From Deinococcus aetherius (GTDB lineage Bacteria; Deinococcota; Deinococci; Deinococcales; Deinococcaceae): a stretch of DNA of 64,000 nt. Each line of letters starts with the position of its first letter. Within the stretch, counting starts at the first letter, position 1. The notes under the pieces are model-generated. The model saw only the letters and a list, made by a program, of their open reading frames with translations, was not told where the DNA came from and searched no databases. The position numbers were made by a program, and so were the translations under genes. Where the stretch lies: positions 1 through 64,000 of the forward strand of contig NZ_AP026563.1 of assembly GCF_025997855.1 (NCBI RefSeq), written 5' to 3'. Shown here piece by piece: positions 8,474-18,100 of the stretch.

Positions 8474-9387
8474 CCAAGAATGCCTTCAAGAAGCCCAAGG
8501 CTCCAAGCATGGGCACACTGCTGAGTCGTTCGCTCGAGTTCTCCGGAGTGCCTCTTCCCCAGACTGGTGAAGTGGGCGAAGTTCAAGAACTCCCCACAGA
8601 AGCTCTGCGCCCGAACTCCCGGCAGCCTCGGCGGTTTTTCAACCAGGAGAGCCTGAAGGCGCTGGCCGAGAGCATTCGCGAGGAGGGCATCCTCCAACCG
8701 CTGATGGCGCGCCCCCTGGAAGGTGGGCACTTCGAGATCGTTTACGGAGAGCGCCGCTGGCGTGCGGCTCGACTCGCAGGACTCCCAAGTGTTCCCGCCC
8801 GGGTCCGCATCCTGACCGATACACAGGTTGAGCTCCTGGCCGCCGTCGAGAACCTGCAACGCGAGGATCTCAACCGTTACGACGAGGTGAACTACAAGCT
8901 CCGCCTGGTCGCAGCCTTGTTTGAGACTACACCTGAGGAAGCTATCCGACGTCTCAAGGAGTTGCGAAGCCAGCCGGAGAGCGACCCTGAACGGGTCGCC
9001 CAGCTCGAACACCTTTTCACCCAGCTTGGTCGGGAGAAGTGGCCTTCCTTCGTCACCAATGGGCTCCCCGCTCTGCGGTTGCCGGAAGCCCTGGTCGAGG
9101 GCGTGCAGTCAGGGAAGCTCGAATACACCAAGGCCCTGCTGATCGCTCGCGCTCCGGAGGAGCACCATGCCGCCCTCCTCCAGCGGATTTTGGAGGAAGA
9201 CCTCAGCCATGCTGCGCTCACGGACATCGTGGCCCAGCTGAAACCCGCCGACCGGAGTGAGGCCGACGCGCAACTTCTCAGTCTGCGCAGGAAGATTTCC
9301 CGCCGGCGTCTGGGCAAGCTCCCCGGTGAGCTGCGCGCGGAGGCCGAGCAGCTGATCCGTCGGTTGCATGAACTGCTGGGTGATTGA
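8470..9387 (+). CDS. parB: ParB-family centromere-binding protein
   Basis: Protein of 305 aa, coupled to parA by ATGA. The order is typical for ParB: a short N-terminal tail, then [15 protein letters not shown], the nucleotide-binding box GERRWRA at residues 93-99, ENLQREDLN near 129, a helical HTH region and a C-terminal Arg-rich dimerisation part. ParB proteins load on parS sites as CTP-dependent clamps and stimulate ParA. A perfect-core parS-like palindrome begins 3 nt after the stop codon. No sign of damage. Confidence 0.92.
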   Translation: MTKNAFKKPKAPSMGTLLSRSLEFSGVPLPQTGEVGEVQELPTEALRPNSRQPRRFFNQESLKALAESIREEGILQPLMARPLEGGHFEIVYGERRWRAARLAGLPSVPARVRILTDTQVELLAAVENLQREDLNRYDEVNYKLRLVAALFETTPEEAIRRLKELRSQPESDPERVAQLEHLFTQLGREKWPSFVTNGLPALRLPEALVEGVQSGKLEYTKALLIARAPEEHHAALLQRILEEDLSHAALTDIVAQLKPADRSEADAQLLSLRRKISRRRLGKLPGELRAEAEQLIRRLHELLGD

Positions 9388-9389
9388 AT

Positions 9390-9407
9390 CTGAATAACGT
9401 TATTCGG
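9390..9407. promoter_or_regulatory. parS-like palindrome directly after parB
   Basis: CTGAATAACGTTATTCGG, one base from the perfect palindrome at 10104-10121. It is followed at once by GGCGGCCGCC, which may add a terminator-like stem. Confidence 0.7.
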
Positions 9408-9605
9408 GCGGCCGCCTGGCTACAGAGGTGCGCCGCCTTCACTGTTGCGATTTCTACTTTCCGCCACCAAGCGTGCGCGGTGCCTCGATGACTTTCAGAC
9501 GCTCAACCCCGGGAAAAGGTGGGAGGTGAGCAGGCAGGAGAGGTCGCACGCCCTTTCCGCAAGGAGATCACTCGATCGACCCCTCTGAGCGTCGCGTGTC
9601 GCCCA

Positions 9606-9974
9606 TTATGGCGCTGGGCATGATCTCGGGTACTGGCGGTCGTCTGCGGCGAAGTACAAGCGGATCATGCCCTCATCGTCGGCGAACCAGCGCGCGACGG
9701 TCTGGTAACAGGGGCGAATCCGGCTGGAAAGCTTGGCGAACCCTTCGGGAGTGTAGGCCACGCAGTCCACCCAAGTGGCCGTGGGGAAGCTGGACCGTGT
9801 GGCCTTGAGGCAATCCAGAGCGGTGTGTACAGGGTCCTCTCCGGGGCGCAAGGTGAAACGCACGGTGAGGTCGGTGCGTGAAGTGCTGGAGCGGTTGATT
9901 CGACGACCCTCGGGCGTCCACGTGGCGTGAGCCATACCGAGCAGGGCGAGGGCGAGGGCGAGACTGAGCCTCAT
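9606..9974 (-). CDS. Secreted hypothetical protein
   Basis: Protein of 122 aa. ATG 9974 is chosen because it opens a clean signal peptide (MRLSLALALALLGMAHA); the longer frame has none. The mature part begins TWTPEGRRINRSS and contains two Cys residues (ALDCLKA, WVDCVAY) and later RPCYQTVARW and PRSCPAP, so disulfides outside the membrane are possible. The family is not recognised. It is the only minus-strand gene between parB and the second parB-like gene, and it sits between two parS-like sites, as a possible late arrival in the partition region. Confidence 0.65.
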   Translation of the reverse strand: MRLSLALALALLGMAHATWTPEGRRINRSSTSRTDLTVRFTLRPGEDPVHTALDCLKATRSSFPTATWVDCVAYTPEGFAKLSSRIRPCYQTVARWFADDEGMIRLYFAADDRQYPRSCPAP

Positions 9975-10103
9975 GCCCACATGGTAGGGCGTGCCAGTGG
10001 ACCCACTGGACATCGCTGTGTGGGCGAGTTCTGGCGGGCCTCGCTCGCTCTGGACCTGCCTTATGCCTCCAACTCGAGTGGAGATGAACCAGTGTCGGCC
10101 ACT

Positions 10104-10121
10104 CTGAATAACGTTATTCAG
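10104..10121. promoter_or_regulatory. parS-like perfect palindrome upstream of the second parB-like gene
   Basis: CTGAATAACGTTATTCAG is a perfect 18-bp palindrome. It ends 8 bp before a CCCTC-type leader hairpin and 50 bp before the ATG of the second ParB-like gene, so ParB binding here could also control that gene. Confidence 0.75.
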
Positions 10122-10128
10122 CATCCCT

Positions 10129-10146
10129 CCCCGGCTGGCGCCGGGG
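10129..10146 (+). promoter_or_regulatory. CCCTC-box leader hairpin (copy 3)
   Basis: CCCTC box overlapping the stem; CCCCGGC pairs with GCCGGGG around tetraloop TGGC. A strong Shine-Dalgarno sequence (taaggaggt) follows, then ATG 10171. Confidence 0.7.
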
Positions 10147-10170
10147 CACTTCCTCCGTAAGGAGGTCGTG

Positions 10171-11061
10171 ATGACCCTGTCCGGACACCTCTTCAGCGCA
10201 CCGCTTCACACCGAGATTCAGATGGTGCCTGTCCGTCTGATCGAGGAACCTGACACCCAGGAGGTGAACCCCGGTATCGAGCGGCTGGGCGTGATGCAGA
10301 GCGTGCTGCTCAAACTCAGCGGCCACCCCGAGCGGCCTTACCGGATCGTCGACGGCAAACGCCGGGTGCGCAGCGCGTTGAACTACGGCATCGAGCAGGT
10401 GCCTGCCCTCATTACTGACGGAACCCGCGGGCAGATCGCCGCCGCGAGCGCGATCCTGAACGCTGCTCGCTCCAGTCACCCGCTCGACGAGGCCCGCAAC
10501 TGGCAGATCGCCTTGGAGGAGGGTCAGTTCGGCGACGTGAAGGAACTCGCGGCCCACGTTCGCGTCAGCGTCCAGACCATCCGCAAACGTCTGAGGCTGC
10601 TGACCCTCCCCGAAGACCTCCTCGCGCACATCGGCGTCAGCATCGCGGAAGGCGTAGCGGAACGTATGGCGAATCTCGCGCCCAGGTACCGCGAGCAGGC
10701 GATCCGGGCGGCCGAATGCCGCTTGGACGCGGGAGAGCGGTTCACCGCCGCTGACCTAGAAGAGAGTCAGACCGCCCGCGCCAGGGACTTCGAGCAGAGC
10801 CTCGACACGCTCTTCGGCACGGAGCCGCTGCTGGAGGTGCCCCGCGACCCTGTGGCCGAATTGGTGCAGGAGGTCAAGCGGCTGGCAGCGCTGGGCGGCA
10901 TTGAACTCCCCGGGCTGGTTCGGGCGCTCGCGAGAGAAGTGCCTGGACTGGACGAACCCTCGCCCACCCCAGCCGAGCCACCAGCAGCTCCGCGTCCCAG
11001 CGTGAGTCCTCGCCCCGGCCGTGTAAATCTCGGCCTGCGCCACTCGGAGGGGTTGCCATGA
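10171..11061 (+). CDS. Second ParB-like protein (ParB/Sulfiredoxin-type domain plus HTH)
   Basis: Protein of 296 aa. ATG 10171 has a strong Shine-Dalgarno sequence; a GTG one codon earlier is possible. The ParB-like domain is visible around YRIVDGKRRVRSAL (DGKRRVR at residues 61-67, the place of the ParB GERR box). An HTH region follows (VKELAAHVRVSVQTIRKRLR). The Pro-rich C-terminus looks disordered. PRTRC clusters are known to include a ParB-related protein, and this could be that member; I cannot confirm the subfamily. It is coupled by ATGA to the next gene and probably works with the MoxR/VWA/helicase set rather than as the main centromere protein. Confidence 0.8.
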   Translation: MTLSGHLFSAPLHTEIQMVPVRLIEEPDTQEVNPGIERLGVMQSVLLKLSGHPERPYRIVDGKRRVRSALNYGIEQVPALITDGTRGQIAAASAILNAARSSHPLDEARNWQIALEEGQFGDVKELAAHVRVSVQTIRKRLRLLTLPEDLLAHIGVSIAEGVAERMANLAPRYREQAIRAAECRLDAGERFTAADLEESQTARARDFEQSLDTLFGTEPLLEVPRDPVAELVQEVKRLAALGGIELPGLVRALAREVPGLDEPSPTPAEPPAAPRPSVSPRPGRVNLGLRHSEGLP

Positions 11062-11762
11062 CGACTCTGCTCGACTTGATTCCCGCCCGGGGCGGACCAC
11101 GGGAGTGCGGCCCCGGGCGGCAGGAAGGCCACATCTACGCGGAATGCGGGTTCAGCTCGCACGGTGTGCCCATCGAGCATTTCCTGGTCGACCTGCCGAT
11201 TCCAGTCAACCCGAGGCAACTCGGGTTGAGCAGCCAGGGAGTGACGTTCATCGAGCGTCAGGGAACCTGGCACGTCGTCGACGTCATCGGCGAATCGCAC
11301 TACCCCTGCGCCGCCGACTTCGTGGAGGAAGCCAAGGTGCTCGGCGTGAGCCGGAAAATTCCGCGTACCGGAGACTTCAGCCGGCTGACGCGCGAAAGCA
11401 CCCTGATCCTGATTCACCCCCGGGGCCGGGTGACCAACAGCCTGCCGTTGGCTTCCTTCACCTCGGGCTTTCTCTGCCCTTGCGGGCATGGCCACTCCGC
11501 CCACGAGCCGTGCGCGGGGTACCACTGGTACACGGCCGAGGCGAACGTGCCCGGAACCGTGAAACGACGCCTCAAACGCACGAGCTACGAGGTGAGGCCC
11601 CTCCTGATGGGTGCTCCTGCCCTGGAATTCACCCCCGCCTACATCCTGCGGGTGCCGATCAGCAACCTGAGCGTGATCCGTAACAAGGACGGCAGCGTGA
11701 ATCGCCAGAGCCGGGCCATCGCGGACAAGGCCCGGCTCCCGGTCATCGACGCAGACGGCTGA
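11058..11762 (+). CDS. Hypothetical protein with Cys/His cluster
   Basis: Protein of 234 aa coupled by ATGA to the second parB-like gene. The family is not recognised. A cluster CPCGHGHSAHEPC is a plausible metal-binding site, and another Cys lies at RECGPG and YAECGF near the N-terminus. There is no signal peptide or membrane segment. A strong terminator-like inverted repeat follows the stop codon, so this is the last gene of its unit. A role in DNA binding through a zinc knuckle is possible but is a guess. Confidence 0.65.
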   Translation: MTTLLDLIPARGGPRECGPGRQEGHIYAECGFSSHGVPIEHFLVDLPIPVNPRQLGLSSQGVTFIERQGTWHVVDVIGESHYPCAADFVEEAKVLGVSRKIPRTGDFSRLTRESTLILIHPRGRVTNSLPLASFTSGFLCPCGHGHSAHEPCAGYHWYTAEANVPGTVKRRLKRTSYEVRPLLMGAPALEFTPAYILRVPISNLSVIRNKDGSVNRQSRAIADKARLPVIDADG

Positions 11763-11770
11763 ACATGGTG

Positions 11771-11794
11771 GGGGAGAGGGACGTCCTTCTCCCC
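11771..11794 (+). terminator. Terminator-like inverted repeat
   Basis: GGGGAGAGGGAC is followed directly by its complement GTCCTTCTCCCC (one G-U pair), 9 nt after the stop of the Cys/His-cluster gene. There is no long T tract, so Rho-independent activity is uncertain. Confidence 0.5.
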
Positions 11795-11844
11795 TCTGCC
11801 CGTGGAAATCGGCGTCCTCGGGCCGATGAGAGGGAGGGGCCCTC

Positions 11845-11860
11845 GCCCGCTTGGGCGGGC
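11845..11860 (+). promoter_or_regulatory. CCCTC-box leader hairpin (copy 4)
   Basis: CCCTC at 11840-11844, then GCCCGC, loop TTGG and GCGGGC. ATG 11872 follows 11 nt later, with no Shine-Dalgarno sequence between. Confidence 0.7.
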
Positions 11861-11871
11861 GGTCCCGACGC

Positions 11872-13407
11872 ATGTCCTTCATCGACATCCGCGACTGCTT
11901 CGAGCGTGCCTACCGCGCCGAGAGTCCCTTCGAGGGGACGACGCGTAACCAGGAAATCCGGAAGGAAGATCGCGCCTGGCTGCGCCGTGAGCACGCCAGC
12001 GTGTACGCACCCGGTCTCGGCACGGCGGTGCTCAAACTTCTCACCGGAGAGGTGGGGCTCTGGCAGCAGTCGGATGGGAGCGCCCGCCTCCGGCTCGATG
12101 AGCGCGAGGACGGCCTCCGGGTCTACAGCGTGCCGAACGGCCTGCAAAGCCGGTCCTGGCACGCGGGCGGGACGCCGTCGGGTTCGTTCCTGGGTGCCCC
12201 GCTGTTGGCGCTCGTGGAAGCACTCACCGGTACTGGCGCTCCCCAGACCCGTCAAGCCCTCCGGAAGTTCGTGCGCGTCCTCATGCCCCTAGGCTTGCGG
12301 TATCCCATGCCGAAGAACGCCCTAGCCGCCGCCACACGGTTACCGGACGTCCGGTTCGCCTTGCACCACCTGACGGATACGTTGGACGCCGAAACGCAGG
12401 CCCGCCTCGCGGAGGGAACCCTGTCGTCCCCCACGCACATCACCCCACACGACCGGTTCCTCTCCAGCGTGAACCTCGCGCTGCTGATCCACCCGCCCGT
12501 GCAGCGTCCTATGCCCGAGACGCCTGCCACGAAGCTGCGCCGTCTCGCCCGCCGGGGCGGCGCGGCCTTGCTCGTCGGCCCGCCCGGCACCTTCAAGACG
12601 GAGACCGCCAAGCGTGTCGCGGTCGAGGAGGGCCTGACCCTGGTGATCGCCAAGGGGGCACCCGGCGTCGAGGACCGCGACTTCATCGGCGGCGTGTACC
12701 CGACGGAGCAAGGACCACGGTGGGTGGATGGCCCGATCAGCCGCGCCTTCGTCGCCGCCACGCGGGGCCGCACGCTGCTGCTGATCGACGAGGCCTTGCG
12801 GTATCACCCTGACGCCCTGAACGTGCTGCAGGGGGCGATGGACACGGTGTCCCGCGGGGAGGCGCTCGCGGTCAGCATCCCGGAAACGATGCTGGTTGGG
12901 GAGAGGCATCACCTGCTGCCCCTCCCCAACGGTGAGCACCTGTGCTGTCCAGCTGAGAATCTTACCTGGGTCCTGACCACGAACCTCGGCGAGGACCATC
13001 TGCAGACAGCCGACCGGTTCGACGGGGCCCTGCTCAGCCGCCTCGACCTCGTGATCGACTTCGAGTACGCGGACGAGGAGACCGCCCGTGCCCTGTACAG
13101 GCAGGTCGGTGGATCGGAGCGGGTTGCGGACCTCGCCTATGCGGTGGAGTTGGTCATGCGGGAGGCCCGGCAGGGAACCGGGGTGCAGCCGGTGCGGGCG
13201 CTCGACGCGCGCAAGACCATCGCGCTGGTGAAGGAGGTCGCGGCGCTCCTGAACGAGGGCTTGGAGGAGGCCGCGGCGCTGCTCTGCGCCTGCGAAACGG
13301 TGGTTGTTCCTCACTGCTGCGCGCGTGACGGCGACGGCCGCTTGGAGAAGGACGCAGTCGAGATGCTCATCCGCCGCATCATCGAGGAGGTGCTGGAAGT
13401 GGCATGA
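11872..13407 (+). CDS. MoxR/CobS-like AAA+ ATPase
   Basis: Protein of 511 aa. ATG 11872 is chosen because it follows the leader hairpin; the longer frame runs through that hairpin. The AAA+ core starts near residue 235 with GPPGTFKTETAKR, then WVDGPISRAFVAA, Walker B TLLLIDEALRYHP and a sensor-1 stretch WVLTTNLGEDH. The P-loop has Phe where the consensus GxxxxGK[ST] has Gly before the Lys, which is unusual. MoxR/CobS ATPases act as remodelling motors together with VWA-domain partners, and exactly such a partner is encoded next. The N-terminal 220 residues are not recognised. Confidence 0.85.
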   Translation: MSFIDIRDCFERAYRAESPFEGTTRNQEIRKEDRAWLRREHASVYAPGLGTAVLKLLTGEVGLWQQSDGSARLRLDEREDGLRVYSVPNGLQSRSWHAGGTPSGSFLGAPLLALVEALTGTGAPQTRQALRKFVRVLMPLGLRYPMPKNALAAATRLPDVRFALHHLTDTLDAETQARLAEGTLSSPTHITPHDRFLSSVNLALLIHPPVQRPMPETPATKLRRLARRGGAALLVGPPGTFKTETAKRVAVEEGLTLVIAKGAPGVEDRDFIGGVYPTEQGPRWVDGPISRAFVAATRGRTLLLIDEALRYHPDALNVLQGAMDTVSRGEALAVSIPETMLVGERHHLLPLPNGEHLCCPAENLTWVLTTNLGEDHLQTADRFDGALLSRLDLVIDFEYADEETARALYRQVGGSERVADLAYAVELVMREARQGTGVQPVRALDARKTIALVKEVAALLNEGLEEAAALLCACETVVVPHCCARDGDGRLEKDAVEMLIRRIIEEVLEVA

Positions 13408-13436
13408 CCCTCCCCGGATCGAGGAGCAACGTAAGT

Positions 13437-15029
13437 ATGCTCACTCTTCCCAGGCAGGCTCCTGCCGTGCAGTGGCACCGGCAGCCCGCGTGGCGGACCT
13501 ACGTTCAGGAACTCTTCCGCCTGGTCAGCCGCCGTCGTGACTTCACCACCGAGTTCCGTCGCCTGCCCTTCACCGCCGGGGTGCTCCCCGAGCAACGTCG
13601 CCTGCTGCTTGACCCGGCCCTGCTTTCTGTGCCACCGCTGGGCGTCCGCTTCGATCCCGGGGACGAGTACGGTCGACGCGTCACCCTGCTGCGCTCGATC
13701 GCCTCGCATGAGGGAGGGCACGTCATTTTCAGTGGCCGCAAACCTCAGGAACAACGTCTCGGATGGCTGTGGAACGCGCTGGAAGACGAGCGTATGGAGC
13801 GGCTCGTGATGCGCCGCTTCCCGGAGCTGTGCGCCGACTTCGACTTCCTGGGAGACGTCCTGTGGTTGGGAGACCACCGCCCGGAGGTGGACCTGCAGAC
13901 GTCCTGCCTGGTCTGGCGCTGGGCCCATGACCGCCCCGACGTCCCCTTTGCCGTTCCCCTGGAACTCGAGGTGCTGTGGCGGGAGCAGGTCCGCCCCCTG
14001 GTCGAGGAGGCCTGGGAGGCCCACCGGGATGACGTCGTGGAGATCGCCCGAGCCATCCTCAAGGTGCTGCCCGAGGAGCTGCGGGAGGAAGCCGAGCCAG
14101 GTCTCGGCGCGGACGGCGGAGGGATGAGTGGGGTGCAGCGGGAGGAGCCCCAGCAGCCTGTCTGCACGAAAGGGAAGCGGGGGAACGAGGAAACGGCGGC
14201 TTCGGGAAGCGGTGGACCCGGGAGCGAAAACCCGATTCCGGAGGACAGCTCCCGCCCGGGGACTTCCGGCGCCGGGGAACTCCCCGGGCCACCCCCGGCG
14301 CCGGTCGCGACCGCCCCCGACGGCCTGCTGCTCCTCACCGAGGGCCACGCGCGGCGTCTGGCGGTCGTCCTGGCACCCCCCGGCCGTCCCGCCCGGCAGG
14401 AAGCGCACCGCTCGCGGGGACGCTTCCGCTATGACCGGCACGTGCAGGGCGCCGAGCGTCCCTTCCGGCGCCGGTTGGGTGAAGACCGTCCCGTTCCCTT
14501 TCTGCTGCGGCTGTGCGTCGACCTGTCGACCAGCATGTCCGGGGAACGCCTGCGCGCGGCCCGCGAGGCGGCCTTCATGCTCGCCCGCGCCGCCCACCTC
14601 GCCCGCAGCCGGCTGCAAGTGATCGGCTTCACCACCTCCGCGCGCGAGATCGTCGCGCCCGACCTCCCCTGGCAGGAAGCGACCGCACGTCTGGTCGGCC
14701 TGGAGGCGGGGGGCGGCACGCAACTCTCCCGGGGCCTCGAACTCGCCCTCCGGGGGTATGCCCGGCCGGACGAGCAGGAGATCTTGATCGTGATCACCGA
14801 CGGGGAACTTCTACCCGCCGACGTGAGGACCTGCGGCCTGCTTCTGGACGATCAGCGCCCCTATCACCGGACCCTCGCCGTCGTCCCCATCCTGATCGGC
14901 GAGAGCGTCCAGTCCGCTTCAAGCTACCTGGACCTCTTCGGTGCCGCCCATCCGGTGATGGCGCTCGACGAGGTGAGCCGGACGGTCCACGCTGCCCTCA
15001 CCACCCTGCGTGCCCGTTCGCGGACGTGA
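13437..15029 (+). CDS. CobT-like protein with VWA domain, partner of the MoxR-like ATPase
   Basis: Protein of 530 aa. ATG 13437 follows a CCCTC box and GAGGAG ribosome site; the frame also has ATG 13404, which overlaps the previous stop. The N-terminal part has ASHEGGHVIFSG (HEGGH at 91-95) and WLWNALEDERMER (from 111), features of CobT-type proteins. A Gly/Pro/Glu-rich linker of about 100 residues follows. The C-terminal VWA domain carries the MIDAS DLSTSMSG near residue 361, GGGTQLSRGLE and IVITDGE. CobS/CobT pairs are known from cobalt chelation, but similar pairs also occur on plasmids and phages with other roles. No corrin genes are here, so a DNA- or protein-remodelling role with the neighbouring helicase is more likely; this is inference. 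Confidence 0.85.
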   Translation: MLTLPRQAPAVQWHRQPAWRTYVQELFRLVSRRRDFTTEFRRLPFTAGVLPEQRRLLLDPALLSVPPLGVRFDPGDEYGRRVTLLRSIASHEGGHVIFSGRKPQEQRLGWLWNALEDERMERLVMRRFPELCADFDFLGDVLWLGDHRPEVDLQTSCLVWRWAHDRPDVPFAVPLELEVLWREQVRPLVEEAWEAHRDDVVEIARAILKVLPEELREEAEPGLGADGGGMSGVQREEPQQPVCTKGKRGNEETAASGSGGPGSENPIPEDSSRPGTSGAGELPGPPPAPVATAPDGLLLLTEGHARRLAVVLAPPGRPARQEAHRSRGRFRYDRHVQGAERPFRRRLGEDRPVPFLLRLCVDLSTSMSGERLRAAREAAFMLARAAHLARSRLQVIGFTTSAREIVAPDLPWQEATARLVGLEAGGGTQLSRGLELALRGYARPDEQEILIVITDGELLPADVRTCGLLLDDQRPYHRTLAVVPILIGESVQSASSYLDLFGAAHPVMALDEVSRTVHAALTTLRARSRT

Positions 15030-15078
15030 CCTCTGGGACCGGGAGCGGGAGACTTGCCCGGGCGACGTGGGGTCCCTC

Positions 15079-15107
15079 ATGCCGGAGGCCTGACGGCCAT
15101 CCGGCAT
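15079..15107 (+). promoter_or_regulatory. CCCTC-box leader hairpin (copy 5, longest stem)
   Basis: CCCTC at 15074-15078, then ATGCCGG-a-GGCC, loop TGAC, GGCC-at-CCGGCAT. ATG 15120 follows 12 nt later. An outer GGGACC/GGTCCC pair (from about 15039) may enclose part of the leader. Confidence 0.7.
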
Positions 15108-15119
15108 GGACGGGATCGC

Positions 15120-18100
15120 ATGCGTCAAACCAAAGGCTTCGCCCTGACCGCCGTGACCGGATTCCTCGCGCTGTTCGGCCTCAACAGCGAGCTGCCGTAC
15201 GCCCACATGAGTTGGCCCAAGTTCAGTCCGGCCGACAAGTCGGCGCTGGCCCTGAACGGACGACTGCTCACCCGCGAGGGCTACGACGTGGTCAGTGCCC
15301 CGCAGCCCGCCCCCGCCCCCGGCGGCGAGCCCTACGGCGTGGAGGTGACGGGCGGCGGAGAACAGGCCCGCCTGGGCGCCAACGAGGCGGCCCGCCACGA
15401 GGTCTTGGCCCCCCAGCCTGACCTGGCCGTCCTGCGGGCCTACAGCGGCGGGGGCGGCCTCGGCGAGAGTGTGGACCAGTTCTACACGCCTAATGCCGTC
15501 GCGGCGCTGTTATGGAACCTCGTCACGCCCTTCCTCAAGCTGGGCGACGAGAAGCGCCCCGTCCGAGCTCTGGAACCGAGCTGCGGGAACGGGGCGGTCC
15601 TCGCGCATGCCCCCGAGGGCGTCCTGCTCACCGGCGTCGAGATGGACCCGGTGGCGGGCCGGGCGGCCGCGCACCTGCACCCGCACGCCAGCGTCCACGT
15701 GATGCCGCTGGAGCAGTACACCACCCGCAGCAGTGACCCCCTCTTCGACCTGGTGGTCGCCAACCCGCCCTACGGCCCGCGCGGCGAGACTCGGGCGTTG
15801 CACGAACCCGAGGAGGTCCGCAGCGAGCGGTACTTCATGCGTCAGATCCTGCGCCGCGTCCAGTTCCAGACCGGGCTCGTCAGCGTGCTGCTGCCCCTGT
15901 CCCTGCTGCACGGCCACCGGCACCGGGACTGGCGGCAAGAACTGCTCACCTCCGCCCTGCCCCTGCACGCGGTGCTCGTCCCCACCGGGGCCTTCAAGGC
16001 AGCCGGGGCGGGGGTCACCACGGTGCTGCTCATCCTGCGCCGCCACGACCACGGGGTGCGGGAGGCCCTGAGCACCCTCGGCGGTGTCCAAGTCACGGAC
16101 ACGCTGCTGGAGTTCGTCACCGACCCCGTGCACCGGGAGTTGGTCGAACGCTTTGTGGACGGGAGTAGCCTGATCATCACCGAGGGCGAGGAGGGGGCCT
16201 GGACGCACCGGCTGCGCCAGCTCTCCGGCAGCTTCCGGCTGAGTCAGGAGAGCATCCTCCGCTGCGGCCGCTTCGGGAACCCGCTGCTCGAAGGCGAGGT
16301 GGACACCCGTCAGGTGCAGCGTGTCCACGACCAGGTGCAGGCCGCGATGAACAGCGCCCCCGTGCTGTTCCGGACCCTGATCGAAACCGTCCGCGAGCGG
16401 CTCGGCGAGGACGCCGCGAGAAACGCCGAGACGGCCTCGCACGGCACGGACCTGCACGCGATCCCGGAGGGCACCCTCTCCACGGATCGTCGCCAGGCCT
16501 TCCGGCTCGGGCAGTGGGTGGTTACCGACGACTTCGCGGCGCCGGTCGTCGCGCAGGCGGTCCAAGTGGCGCAGGCCCTCCAGGCGTACCTAGAGGCGCG
16601 CGAACTGGGCCGGCCCGAGACCCCTCAGCGCCGCCGCACGGCCCTGGCCCTGGACGTGCAGTACCGCGCCACTCACGGTGCGTACGACCGCCAGCGTTTT
16701 GCCCGGCTGATTCCCCGTTACTCGCTCTTCGCCGTCCTGCTCGCCCACCTCGGTGCCCTGGTTGAGCTGAACCTGCCGGATGACGAGACGTACGCGCTGC
16801 CCATCACGGCCAGCGGGATGGAGGGCATCACCCAGCAACTCGCCGACCTGATGGCGCTCACCGAGCAGACCCTGATGAAGTACGCCGGGGTGTCCGAGCC
16901 GGAAGCGGTGACGCACCTGACCCGGCACTACGCCTTCAACGGCGAAATCTGGGTGGAACCGGGGCTGTACTACTCCGGGCACGCCTTCCTGCGCGCCGAG
17001 CAGGCCCGCGCGCAGGCTGAGCACTTCGGCGGCCACCGGCGGGCGGCGCTGCTGAGGCAGGCAGACCTGTTCATCAGCCGGGTGCGTCGCGCGAACCTCA
17101 GCGAACTGAACCTCAGCCCCCGTGATGCCGTGATTCCCGTGGCCGTGTTGGAAGAGTGGGTCAACGCTTACCTCGGCAGTGCGTCCGACCAGAAGCCGCT
17201 GATCAGCGTGCGCCGGGAGAACGGGGCGGTGCGTTTCCGCCTCAAGGGAGGCGCAGGCCAAGCGGGGGTGCGGGCCCGCAGCGCCTTCGATCAGGAGAAG
17301 GCCCGGGCGCTGGAGAACTACCTCAACCACAAGACAGAGGTGGAGGCCGTTCGTGGCGCGGGGGAGATGTCGCGCGAGCAGTACCAGGCCGAGCGCGCGA
17401 CGGCTATCGACGCGGCCCAGGCCTATGAGGATCAGACTCAGGCGCATTTCGGCAACTGGCTGATGCAGAGTGCGCACGTGGGCGTCGTCGAGGAGGCCTA
17501 CACCTATGCCCGCGGCGCGATCCTGCGGCCGGAGGGCACCGCGCGGCCCCTCCATCTGCCCGACTGGCGTGGCCCCGAGCACCACCCCTACCAGGTGATG
17601 GACATCCGCGCGATGGCCGCCACAACGGGCATGGTCAACAACTACGACGTGGGGCTCGGCAAGACGTTCAGCCTTCTCGGCCTGATCGCGTACCTGAAGA
17701 CCTGCGGCCGTGCCTCGCGTCCCATCATCGTCGTACCCGCCGGGCTGGTCAGCAACTGGGCGACCAATGCGGCTCTCGCGCTGCCCGGCTGGAACATCGT
17801 CACGGTCGGGATGAGCGTGCGGCGCGACCGGCAGGGGAACAAGGTCTACAAGACCAAACGCGACGGCACGCCCATGCTCGACAAGGGCGGCAAACGCATC
17901 GAGGCCTGGAAGGAGGACTCCCCGGTGGTCAAGCGCGAGAAGATCGCATCCCTCAGCGCCGGGCAGGTGGACCTGGTCATCATGAGTCGCGAGTCCTTCA
18001 CCGGGATCGGGATGCTGCGTGAGACCCGCCAGCGGCTGATCCTGGAGGATCCACAGTATCAGCGGAACCTGGAGACCCAGGACGGTTACGAGGGCCTGCC

